NCBI GenBank assembly: GCA_022225965.2
Contig: JAKJXP020000137.1
Location: 1-64,000 of the forward strand
Direction: 5' to 3'
DNA: 64,000 bases
Source: Diatrype stigma
Lineage: Eukaryota; Ascomycota; Sordariomycetes; Xylariales; Diatrypaceae
Position 1 is the first letter of the stretch; every line of letters starts with the position of its first letter. This document shows, piece by piece, positions 12,300-23,512 of this stretch. Below the pieces are notes generated by a model that was not told the DNA's origin, did not search any database, and saw nothing but the letters and a program-made list of their open reading frames with translations. Position numbers and translations under genes: made by a program.

Positions 12300-15200
12300 G
12301 TTTCGATAATTTAAAAGAAACGAAAACGTTTAAAGGAATATATATTTATATTAAGAATAAAATATTTTTAGCCCGTATTTAAAACTTATTATTACGACAT
12401 ACGCAAATATAAAAAAATGAAAATATTATCGATTTCTTAAAAGAAAATTAAATAATTATTAAATTCATACTTAATTAATATAAATATAAAATTATAACTA
12501 GGCTTTATTTATAAAACGTCGCTAAATAAAAAATTATTAACGAAACCTTTTAATTATTATACGATACGAGCCGTATAAATTATTAACTGCGAGTTATTTT
12601 TTTTATAATAACCTATTCCGTAATTTGGATTATTAAGAATGGCATATGCAAAAAACGAATAATTATAAACTTACGATTATAAAATAAGGTAATATTAAAA
12701 AACGCATATTTATTATTTAAATAATACGAAATAACGGCGAAATTATACGGAAAAAAATCTATTATTATAATAAATATTAAAAAATTCTTTTATTAATTCT
12801 TAATATAAAAGGGGTTTCGAAATATCTTTCTTATCGTTAGCCATAAAGGATTAAAACGTTTAAATATATTACTTATGGGCTTTAAAATTTATTTCCGTTT
12901 ATATAACGACAAATCGATCGAATTTTAAGGCTTTATAAGCATTATTTAACAGCTTATATTAATAATATTATAATATTTTTTAATAATTAAAAAAAGCACT
13001 TAAAACATTTAAACCAAATATTTATAGCATTCGAAAATATTAGATTATTATTTTTTAAAAAAGTTTTGTATAGGATATTTGTCGATATAACTTCTAAACT
13101 TTTAAATAAACGGCTTTGGATTATAAATAACGAAGAAAAGACTAGAAACTATTCGCTGTATTAAGCCCTTTACGAATCTTAATAATTTAAAATATTAAAT
13201 TAAATTTATAAATTAATTAAGGCATTTAATTAAGAATTATATCTATGATAATAAGTTTTTTAAATAATTTAAAATTTAATTAATAAATAAAGCCGAAATT
13301 AAAATAAGATCTTTAATAAATAATAACGTAAGGCTTATATTCGTAATATTAATTTTTAATTAAAAGGAAAAAAATTGGAAATTTTTTAACGCATTAAGAA
13401 TGCATTACTTAAAGAGATTACTTTAATTTATTTTAATCCGATTATATAAGCGTTTATTTAATTAAATGCATTTAAAAATAGCTTCGGAATAATGCTGTTA
13501 TATATAATTCCGGGATATTTCTGAAACGGAAAAAGCTAAATATTTAAAATAGCTATGCGTTCCGTATTATATTTAAGCAAATGCATTAACTAAGCAAAAA
13601 AGACATATTAACTTATAAAGCTAAAAGTAATATATTTAATATAAGTAATTAAAAAATTACGAATATATATCAAATTTATAAAAAGACTTTTAGTAATGGT
13701 ATTTATTAATTACAATGCTATTAAAGGCATTATCGAAAAAAGAAATTTAAAAATCCAAGATATTACGAAAATTAATTACCGGCTATAAACGGCCTTAATA
13801 TTTTTAAGAAAGTATTTGTTATTAATAATATATATATTTGGAAATTTTAATATAATGCCAAATGCGTTATTACGATTATCGGTTTGCAATAATAATGCCT
13901 CTTTAAATAAGAATATTTTGGATACGATATTTTTAATTAAGGATTTATTAATAAAAAAGGCCCTTAAAAATAAAAACAAAGCGAATATAATAAGCTTTGC
14001 TAAAAATTTTAAGAAAAGGATATACGAAAAATATAAAATCGGTAATTAAAAATAATAACGTAACATTATAAAAAATCTAAAAAACCTGCGTAATAATAAT
14101 TAACCGGCAAAAAACGTAATTTTCCGTTTTAACGAAAATAAACTGCTATATTTAAAAAGCCCGCTATTAAATAAGCGTTTATATATATTTTATATATATA
14201 AATAAAAAGTATTAAAAAAATGTTACGATAAACGTTTTTATTAAGGAATTATAATAACGTAAAAAAGATTTATATTATTGTATTATATTTTATAAACGTA
14301 AAAGAATATGGAAAAATATATAAAATATTATTTAATATATAATAATATTCGAATATTGCATTATTAGCCGCATAAGAAACTATAATTAATTTAAGCATTT
14401 TTAATTCCGTTTTATACGATTACGTTAAATATCGTTACGGCTATGCTATTAATAAAATTTGCCCATATAAAATAATCGATTTCCGGATTCGATTTATTCG
14501 ATGCATTTATAATAATTACGAATAAAGCATTTAAAATAATCCTAATCGTTTTAAAGCATTTATAGTATTTTAATAAAAACTAAAAATTAATGTTTAATCG
14601 ATAATTATTAATAAATAATTAAGAAATTTTAAAAATAATTATTACGGATAAGGATATGAAATTCGTATAAAAAATATGGCATAAAATGTAATTAATAATG
14701 GAGATATATTAATAATATATAATAACTTATTATTTATAAGCAAATAATTTGTTTAAACGTAAGAATTAAACGATAAAAACGGCATTTTAATATTAAAATT
14801 AAATATATTTTAAAAAGTTATAAGCAAAAGCCATATTATGGCTTATAACGGTACTTAATAATAAAAAGTTAATAAAAATTAAATACTTATTTAACGAATA
14901 TCTTATAAATATCCGAATATATTTAAAAGGATTATTATTATAACGGCTTATTAATTAATTAATAGCTGCGATATTCCGAAAAACGGCATAAATTACGAAA
15001 TCGTTAATAATTTATATTATAATTTAAAAATATAATATTAAATATAAGCCGATAATATTTAAAAAGGGATTATGGGTTAAAATGCGTTTATATAAAAGGT
15101 ACTTATTACTATATATTTTTAATAAAAAAATAACATTTCGGTTCGTAAACCTTTTTAAGGTAATGCGTAAAATAAATAATTTAATTTATAAATTGGATTT

Positions 15201-15630
15201 TAATAAAGCCTAAAATATATATCCAATAATATTAATAACTTATTTAAAACCGATAATTACGTTAGGAAATAATCCGTATTAACGAATTTTAATACTATTA
15301 CGTAAAGAATTAGCTATAAAAGTTAAAGAAAATAAGGAGATTTTTAAAGAACCTTATAAATATTTCGAAATAAAAAGGCTATTAAATAAACGAATAATTC
15401 GGAAAAAAATTAAATATTTAATATAATGAATAGGTTTTAATGTCGCATATAATAAATAGCATTTACGGTAAAATCTAATCGATATAATTAAGAAAAAAAT
15501 ATAAAAATGCAATAAAAAATGAAATATATTTCAGAATTCGACGCACCTATAAATTAAGAACTTTACGAATTTCCGGTGCTAATATAAGAACCGTTATTTA
15601 TTATTATTACGTAAAAAGGAAAAAGGCATG
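12300..15630 (+). mobile_element. Ty3/Gypsy retrotransposon ruin (RT, RNase H, integrase, chromodomain)
   Basis: Stop-riddled plus-strand translations still show the Ty3/Gypsy order. A reverse transcriptase end appears around 12.8-13.1 kb, where the catalytic YIDD reads YINN at 12955-12966, followed by a KKHLKHLNQIF segment. The end of the RNase H and linker region, with an IMPNALLRL segment resembling the usual DALSRL motif, lies near 13.85 kb. The integrase C-terminal DYVLLRLHKGYSLPS segment lies near 15.06-15.25 kb and a chromodomain-like stretch near 15.35-15.48 kb. Most stops are TAA or TAG as from CAA/CAG. LTRs were not delimited. The element cannot be active. Confidence 0.8.
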
Positions 15631-17974
15631 GCCGAAAGCAATTAAGGTTTTTTGCTTAATCCTTTAAATTAATCGCAAAAAGTTCGAATAAAGCCCGAAA
15701 AAAACATTCAAATAAATAGGAACTTATAACAAAACAAAAGCGGTTATTTCGATTAACGAATCGCTAATAATTAAGGCAAATAAAAGCTTTTATAAGCAAA
15801 AGCAAATAGCAATAATGCCGAGAAAACAATTATATTGTTTTTTTTAATTATTTAAGTTTTTAATTTATTATTTATATATTACTTATATTTATACGAATTA
15901 ATTAATAAACTTAATAATATAAAAATTTCCTTTAAAGCAAATAATATAAATAGCAAAAACGATTTCGTTAATGCAAAAAAGCGTATAAAGGAATTTTGAT
16001 AATTTGCAATATATTTCAATAATTCTTCCTTTTTTTATAATATTAACTTAATAACTTAATTAATTATTTTTTACTTTATTTCGGTTTTTTAGCATTTCTT
16101 AATGTTTCTTTTTAATATAACATAATTTATTTATTATATAAAAATAACTAATAATGCTAATAATTGCTATTAAAAAATTATTAGCTTATTTATTAATTAT
16201 TTAAAATTATAGGAATTATTTATTTGCATATTTGCTTTAATATAATATATAACATATTTAATACTTAATTTCCGGCAATATTTATTGGCCCGTTTATTAT
16301 ATAAAATTTCCTAATTATTATTCATTAATTACGAACATTTTAAGTAAATATAATGGCATATATTCCGCCGCCGTTTAAAGTGGCTAGCCGTTTTTTAACG
16401 GCTTTTCGAAATAACGAAATTACGGTAATAATAAAGATTTCCGAATATTTATAAGAAAAGCTATTTAAAGCATATTTCGAAAATATTTTAACGATTAAGA
16501 ATCGTATTCGAAAGCAGCTAATAAAATAAATAAAAACGGGTTTTAGCCGTAATAATATTCGGAATAATATCCGTTATTATTTACGCAATTATTCGCATTA
16601 TTTAAACAATAATTACGGGCGAAATTTACGGGCAATTTTTAGCTTTTAGGCGCTTTTTAACGCGTCTTTTTAACGAAACCAGCAATAACGTTCGTTTTAG
16701 TCGGTTTAGTAATAAGTTTCGATTATTATCGAAAATAAAAATAATTTATAAATACCGCGATTATTAAAAATAAGAATCCTTATAAATGCCTTATATAAAA
16801 AGCTGCTTTTTAATAGCTTATAAAAAATTGAACTAAAATAAATTATTAAAAAAAATTCCCTTTAATGGTTTATAAAAAAGATTGCCTTTAAATGGTTTAT
16901 ATAGCTAATTGCTTTTTAACGGTTTTTACGAACGCTTATTATTTAATAACTTAACGATATCGCTAAATATATTCGCCGGCGATATTTAGCGCCGATTAAA
17001 CCCTAATCCTTTATACGAATTTAACTTAATCGGTACCGTAATGCTTTTTATCGATAATTTGTTTTCATTAATTTACCGTTTAGGAATGTCCCCGGATATT
17101 ATTTAGGTATTTTTAATAATCGTTATCGATATTCGTTAATTCGACGGTATTTAAATATAATAAATCATTATTATAAAAGCCATTATTACTTAACGGCTAA
17201 ATGCTATTTTAATTATATTTACGAAAATGGTATTTCGGTTTATTAATAAAAAAGTATCGAATGCGATTTTTGTTATAAATAAAAACGAAACATTATAAGT
17301 AATAACGTAAAATAATATTAATTAACGGTAAATACGAATTACTAATTATATTATTAATATATACGAATTATATACGGAAATAACGTAAGAATTATAGCTT
17401 TTAACGACGTTGCTTTTTATTAGGCGGATGTTTTGTAATTCCGAAAAAAAACACCCGAAAAGGTTATTTTTACGAATCGGCTTTTTCTTAATATTTCGTC
17501 CGTAAACCGGTTTTTACGTACCTTTAATTTTAAAACCGAATTCCGTAATGCTAAATCAAATTTTAATAATTACGACGAATATATGTAAATTATAAATTAC
17601 CGAAATCCTTGCCGAATATTTTGCGGAAGTTAATTTAAGCCATTAATATTACATATTACCAAATAAATCGAATAAATAAATAAACGAAATATAAAGCATT
17701 CGGAATTATTAATGGCTTTTAAAATGAAAAATCGAATAAATAATATAATATAAATAATGTTAAGGTTTCCGTACGTAATAAATAAAACGAAATACCTTAA
17801 TATAAGAATTAAATTTATATGCGGTTAAATTCTTAGTTTTAATTATGCGATTAAGTTATTAAGTAATCGAATATTACCTTTTAATTTATAGAAATTAAAA
17901 ATATTACGTGCCCTTTATATATATTAAATATTATCCATTACGAAAACGTAAATAGCATTTCGTAAAGGGGCATA
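15631..17974. other. AT-rich degenerate DNA, probably decayed transposon sequence
   Basis: No open frame and no recognised domain. A slightly less AT-rich part at about 16,360-16,720 contains short CG-rich words (GCCGCCG, GGCTAGCCG), and many short G-C runs survive. It is likely more decayed mobile DNA following the Gypsy ruin, but no family could be named. Confidence 0.5.
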
Positions 17975-18236
17975 TATTACGTAATACAGTAATTCTTAGA
18001 ATTACTTAATATTACGTATTCTTATTTAATATTATTAAAAATTATATAAAAATTCTTAAAATTCTTAATATTTCATAATAATTTATGCTTTTATTATTTT
18101 ATAACTTTATTTTTATATTAATAATAAATAATATTAAGCATTACATAACGGTATTATGTTTTTATATATAATTAACATTATCGACGCCGCCGGCATTCTT
18201 AGTTAAAAGTAAGAAATTCGAAACGTTTATAATAAA
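17975..18236 (+). repeat. Left arm of a 262-bp inverted repeat
   Basis: The segment from TATTACGTAATA to AACGTTTATAATA is the reverse complement of 21101-21362, with scattered mainly C/T and G/A differences. Shared landmarks include GCTTTTATTATTT, ATAACGGT and CGACGCCGCCGGCAT, which reads ATATCGGCGGCGTT on the opposite arm. The arms enclose about 2.9 kb. They could be terminal inverted repeats of an element or two LTR-like copies in opposite orientation. Confidence 0.7.
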
Positions 18237-18479
18237 TAAATTTTAAAAAAAACGAAATAATATTATTACTTAATTTTCGAATAATTGTCGTATTATAAAA
18301 ACAAATTTATATATATTTATTTAAAAACGTAAATATTTTCGTAATTACGTATTATAATGCTCTTTAAATTTTAATAATTTCCGTATTAAATATAATAAAA
18401 ATTAAATATTATAAGCCGTGATTTATAATATATAATGCTTTTTTATTTATAATTAAAAATAATTAATCGTATTTAATTA

Positions 18480-19130
18480 ATATATATATATAATATAATT
18501 AAATTAATCGTATTTAAAGATAATTAATTATATTTAAATAATGCGTATATATATTATAATTAAATTAATCGTATTTAAAAATAATTAATTATATTTAAAT
18601 AATACGTATATATAATTATTATTTAATTAATACGTATATATAATTAATATTTAATTAATACGTACGTATAATATAATTAAATTAATCGGATTTAAAGGTA
18701 ATTAACCGTATTTAAATAATACGTACATATAGCCATTACTTAATTGGTACGTACGTACAGCCAGCACCTAATTGGTACGTACGTACAGCCAGCACCCAAT
18801 TGGTACGTACGTACAATACAGCCAGGTCAACCGTACCCAAAGGTGGTCAACCGCACCCAAAGATGGTCAACCGTACCCAAATGGTACGTACATACAGCCA
18901 TTACCCAATTGGTACGTACGTACAGCCAATACCCAATTAATACGTACGTACAGCCACTACCCAATTGGTACGTACGTACGTACAGGTTAACCGTACCCAA
19001 AGGTAATTAATCGCGTATTAGTTAACCGCGTATTAATGGTTAATCGCGTATTAATGGTTAACCGTACTTAAATGTGGTTAACCCCCGTATATGGTTAATC
19101 TGTTTAGGTTAACCTAAATTCTAGGGGTTA
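18480..19130 (+). repeat. Telomere-linked satellite block B, least mutated copy
   Basis: The first part is AT-rich; from about 18.72 kb the sequence rises in G+C and shows 28-bp units GGTACGTACGTACAGCCAGC plus ACCCAATT, then three GGTCAACCG(T/C)ACCCAAA units, CGCGTATTAATGGTTAAC units and the palindrome TTTAGGTTAACCTAAA at 19103-19118. It matches block A part for part but keeps many cytosines that block A has lost. Two overlapping open frames of 72-88 codons here are translations of the repeat units (TYVQP / WYVRT), not genes. Confidence 0.8.
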
Positions 19131-21100
19131 AAAGTTAAAAATTCGCATATTAAGTTATATACGTAACTTAAGAATAATGCGAAGCCATTTTAAAACTTAA
19201 AAATTAAATTACTTAAATTAAAACCAGGCTTTAATTTAATGAATTATAATATTATTTCGAAAAAAAATCTTAATGTATTATTCTTTAATGCAGCGTATTT
19301 TAATGCAAAAAGAAATCATAACCGAGTCTTAATAATTAAGCTATATGTAAAAAATAAAATCGTAGCTCTTAATAAATCTTATAAAGCTTTAAATATAAAA
19401 GAACCTAATGCTTTATTTAAAGATAATATATTATAACCGGTTATTTATAATAAAATTATTTATTAAAAGGTTATTATTTTTAAGTTTTAAATAATTCGCG
19501 AAATTAAAAAAGAAATACATTAAGTTCTTACGAAAAAGTCCGACTAGTTATTTAAAAATATAACAATTTCGATAAAGATTTTATTATAACGCATGTTCTT
19601 ATTATTTAAAAAGCAAATTAACGATTAATTATAGCCTTAATACTTATGTTATAACATTAAGATATAAAGATTATAATTCGAAATATTATAATAGCTTATA
19701 TTTAATTAAAAACGTTTATAAAACATATTATTTATATACGACTATTATTAAAATTAAAAAATAAATATTTCGAAAAAAACGATATTACGTATTATAAAAC
19801 CAGTATATAAATTAACTAAATTAAGCACATATTAATTCGAAACTTATTTTCGTTATTATTAATAAAGATTACATATAAACCCGTCGTTATTTGATTTATA
19901 TTTATTAATTATTCGCATTAAGTAATTATTCGACGTAATAAGCCTTTAAACTAACGATATTTTTAATATTAATACAATAAACTTTATAAAAAGAAAAGAT
20001 AAGGCATTAATTAAAGCTAATATTAAGGCGCGTTCGTAAAAAATCCTAAAAAACGAAACTACGAAGAATTTTAATAATTTACGCTTAATTATTTATTCGA
20101 AAAAAAACGGCCTTTTAGTAATTTAAAAAGGGCAAGCTAAAAGGCTAGCATTATTAAACCTTAAAACATCGAACATGTTTAAGAAATACGTTAAACAAAG
20201 AACTTAAAAAGCTTATATTTCTTTTATTTATTAACCCGAAATAGCCTTTAATTACTTTACGGCTATTTAATATACGAAGCCTAGCCTTAAAAAGGCTAAG
20301 CTATTAAACGCCCGGATTTAATAATAAATAAATAATAAATCTTTAAACTTATAAATCGGCTACGTTATTATACTTAAAAATAAAAAGCTTGCGTTTTAAA
20401 CTAATAAGCTTATTCTTATTAATAACGTTATTTATTAGTTATTTATTAAATATAAGAAAATAATTCGCAATGTTCTTATTAGCGAAATTTACGGCATAAT
20501 ATAAGGCTTTAATATAAAATATGTCATTTATTGCATTATTAATAAAATCTTAAAACGTTTATTACTTCTTTACGTTTTATTAGTTCTTTATATAAATTTC
20601 TTCTTTTTATATTAATATTTAATATAAATAAAAAGCATTAATAAAAAGCGATTAATAATTAGTCTTATGGCTTTTTATTAATTATACGAAAATAAAATAA
20701 GATTAAATAAATCCATAACACTTATAACCCCGCGAACGCCATAACGAAGGCGTTCTTTAATAAAGCCATAAAATCGTTAATTAATAATAACGAAGTTAAT
20801 ATAAAGTTAAAAGAATAAGTAAAAAAAAGTAAGAATTTAAAGAATAAAGAATTATATAATTAATTCGACGACATAGTTCGCGATTAAATCGCGAAAGAAA
20901 ATAAAATAAATAATGGTTATATTTAACGCGTTAATACGCGTTATTATTATATAAGCTAGCTAGCTTTATATAACTATAAGCTTTTGCTCGTAATTTTTTA
21001 AATAAACTTCTTCTTATTTTAAACACTTTAATATATAACCGTTTTATTTCATATTATTATTTGCTTTTTTTGCTTTAATTTACGTATATACTTATTAATA
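19131..21100. other. AT-rich interior of the inverted repeat, with decayed coding traces and hairpins
   Basis: A 65-codon open frame at 19239-19436 (plus), and stop-broken plus-strand text around 19.45-20.30 kb with lysine-rich protein-like composition, suggest a dead gene of unknown family. Three perfect GC-stem hairpins follow: GAACGCC/GGCGTTC (20734-20755), TTCGCGAT/ATCGCGAA with a 3-nt loop (20877-20895) and AACGCGT/ACGCGTT with a 4-nt loop (20925-20942), plus a 14-bp palindrome AAGCTAGCTAGCTT at 20953-20966. I cannot assign a function. Confidence 0.5.
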
Positions 21101-21362
21101 ATTATTATAAACGTTTCGAACTCTTTGCTTTTAACTAGGAATATCGGCGGCGTTAATAACGTCGATTATATATAAGAATATAACACCGTTATATAGTATT
21201 TAGTATTATTTATTACTAATATAAAAATAAAGTTATGAAATAATAAAAGCATAAATTATTATAAAATACTAAGAACTTTAAAAACTTTTATATAGTTCTT
21301 AATAATATTAAATAAAAATACGTAATATTAAGTAATTTTAAGAATTATTATATTACGTAATA
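21101..21362 (-). repeat. Right arm of the 262-bp inverted repeat
   Basis: Reverse-complement partner of 17975-18236. In the plus orientation it contains a TATATAAG word in an AT-rich setting and ends in AATATTAAGTAATTTTAAGAA followed by TATTACGTAATA. Similarity fades abruptly at both edges, which defines the arm. Confidence 0.7.
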
Positions 21363-22385
21363 ATAATTACCGCTTATTTTAAATAAAAATAAAGAAATTC
21401 TTATTATTTCTTTTAAAAAACGTTATTTTCTAATTATTATACTTAATTATTTAAAATGCGGCAGCGTTTTATTATATAATTTACTATATTAGCCTAATAA
21501 CCTAATAAGAAAAACCGATAAGAAAAAACCGATAAGGAAAAGCTGGGCGCACATCTCCGGTGCTCTTTCGTTTTTCGTCCGAACCGCTTTACCTTTTTAT
21601 ATGTACCTATCGACCTTTCGGCCTTATATATTACCTAGGCTTTTAGCGTTTATAATTTTAACCTTTCTTTTAGGCGATAATTTAATTTCGATTAAAAGGG
21701 CATATTAAAGGGAATTAATCGTTAAATTATTAATAATTAGGTTTAAAATTAATTAAAAGTTTTCTTAAAGATATTAAATAATAAGGGCTAAATATTCGAA
21801 TTTTAAAAAAATAGCTATAACGGTAATGAAAAAGAATTAATTTAAATACAAAGCTATTATAATCTTTTAGCGTTTATAGCTTATTATTCGGATTTTAAGG
21901 TTTATAATTAAATTAAACTTATAAGAAAAAGGTAAATATAATAAACTATTACCGCTATAATTAATTATAAAATTAAGGAAATATAATTGTTATTATAAAA
22001 AGAAAAAAAGGGTTTAAGTTAAAAGAAATAAAACGTTTCCTTATATATAACGATATAAAGCCGAGCCGAAAACTATATATTTAATATTATAATAAATTTA
22101 TTTTATTTTAATTAAGTTAGAATTATTAGGAAATTAATAAGTCTTTTAATTATTTTAATATAATATAATATTTTATACGTAATTATATTTTCGTATTTAA
22201 TTAAATAAAAATTCATTTAAATAAAAATGCATTTAATTTTATATAAAATTTAATTATTAAAAAAGAATTTATTAATAATATAAATGTTTTTATTAATAAT
22301 TATTTATTATTAAAAATAACTATTAATAGCTTTTTAGTAATTACTTATTAATTACTTATAACCAGGCGTATTAGATATTATACCG
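21363..22385. other. AT-rich DNA up to the edge of the first gene island
   Basis: AT-rich sequence with no gene. A short less-biased patch lies at about 21,540-21,620 (GGGCGCACATCTCCGGTGCTC). Base composition changes sharply at about 22,370-22,400, where mixed sequence with normal CA/TG content begins. Confidence 0.6.
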
Positions 22386-22983
22386 GGAAACGATATTTCT
22401 TAGTATAAGCAGAGACACTGAATAGGTATGGTAACCACGACATCATACGCCATCGAGGCGTAGGCCACTCTGGAAGCTGTATGGTCAATGACCAGCACCA
22501 CAAATGCATTGCATTGTGTTTAGAGGGAGGAGGCGTATGCGTATGTATGGAGATGAGTTTCCGATTGGAGGCAGTCCCCGCATCGTAAGATCTAGACTCT
22601 CCCCCCTTGCCTAGACGGCTCTGTGGGTAGATCGGCCGACGATATGCGCTCTGAGCCAGCCAGCAAGGGATGAGATGACTATACTATAGGATAGTATCGG
22701 CTATGAATGGTCATAGCTTGTGAGACGGCCATGGCGAGGGTATGGGAGATGGGAGACGGAGATGAACCGGGTAGCTGACTATCACTGTCCACTTTGGAAG
22801 ATTTAAGGCGAGAGGGCCTCCCTAGGCAAGTGGGAAGGTTATTCCTCACAAGCTCCCTCGATCCAGTTGCCTACTGGAATACCGTGAACAATCCGTCCCT
22901 TGCGGAACCACACCACTTCGAACAAGTCTATATCTACTTTCTCCTTCTCAGATCGATCACCGACCCCCAATATCGATATCATC
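22386..22983. other. Intergenic, upstream region of the metallothionein-like gene
   Basis: Normal base composition, no convincing coding frame. Overlapping short frames on both strands at 22.79-23.08 kb are shadows of the metallothionein exon. No confident TATA box or metal-response element could be singled out. Confidence 0.5.
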
Positions 22984-23154
22984 ATGGAGCCTGCTGCCAG
23001 CTGCGGTTGTTCTACCTGCTCATGCTCCACCTGCAAAACGTGCTCCTGCTGCGTACGTAAACCACCTAGACGGAACATTGACGATGGTTTGGCAACAAGG
23101 AGGCAACATCCAAAGGACAGGCTCTAACTTTACCCGTCTCAACAGAAGCACTAA
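22984..23154 (+). CDS. Metallothionein-like Cys-rich peptide, about 25 aa, two exons
   Basis: The ATG at 22984 opens a short exon (22984-23052) of 23 codons containing eight cysteines in the order C-x-C, C-x-C, C-x2-C-x-C-C, spaced by Ser, Thr and Lys. A GTACGT donor at 23053, a CTAAC branch site at about 23124 and a CAACAG acceptor ending at 23145 define a 93-bp intron. Exon 2 (23146-23154) adds Lys, His and a TAA. Cys-x-Cys peptides of this size without aromatic residues are typical of fungal copper metallothioneins, which bind Cu(I) in the cytosol; the Neurospora crassa protein is 26 residues and its gene also has one short intron. If unspliced, the frame would run to a TAA at 23125 with a basic tail that is less metallothionein-like. 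It lies next to the RIP-damaged subtelomere yet looks intact. Confidence 0.7.
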
Positions 23155-23512
23155 ACTGCTATACGTTATGGCAACGAGAGAGACGCTGAAATAGGGGTTG
23201 GACGGCTTAGACTGAGTAGGACGATGTTCTGCCGTGGACCTGTCGAAAGGGGGCCGAGATAGGAACGAGCAGACAGGATGATTTTACCTCGATATACTGC
23301 TACATTCTTCACATTCATTCATCATTGTATAGTGCAGTAGGGAGGAATCAGGTGAAGTAATACAATCACTGAAACTAAGTGTCTATTCGCATCGGGTATC
23401 AAATGCTGTCTATGTGATGCTCTGCCATGCTATGTGAATAGATCACCCAAACTCCGCTCTAATGGTAGTTAGCTATGCTGACGACTATAACCCTATACCA
23501 TCCAACCCCTCC
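23155..23512. other. Intergenic between convergent genes
   Basis: The stretch holds the presumed 3' ends of the metallothionein-like gene (plus) and the UFD1-like gene (minus). No coding frame is seen. Confidence 0.5.

Noticed and set aside
18744..19010. Overlapping plus-strand frames of 88 and 72 codons
   Set aside because: They are two readings of the TACGTACGTA/CCCAATT satellite units, giving repeated WYVRT/TYVQP strings.
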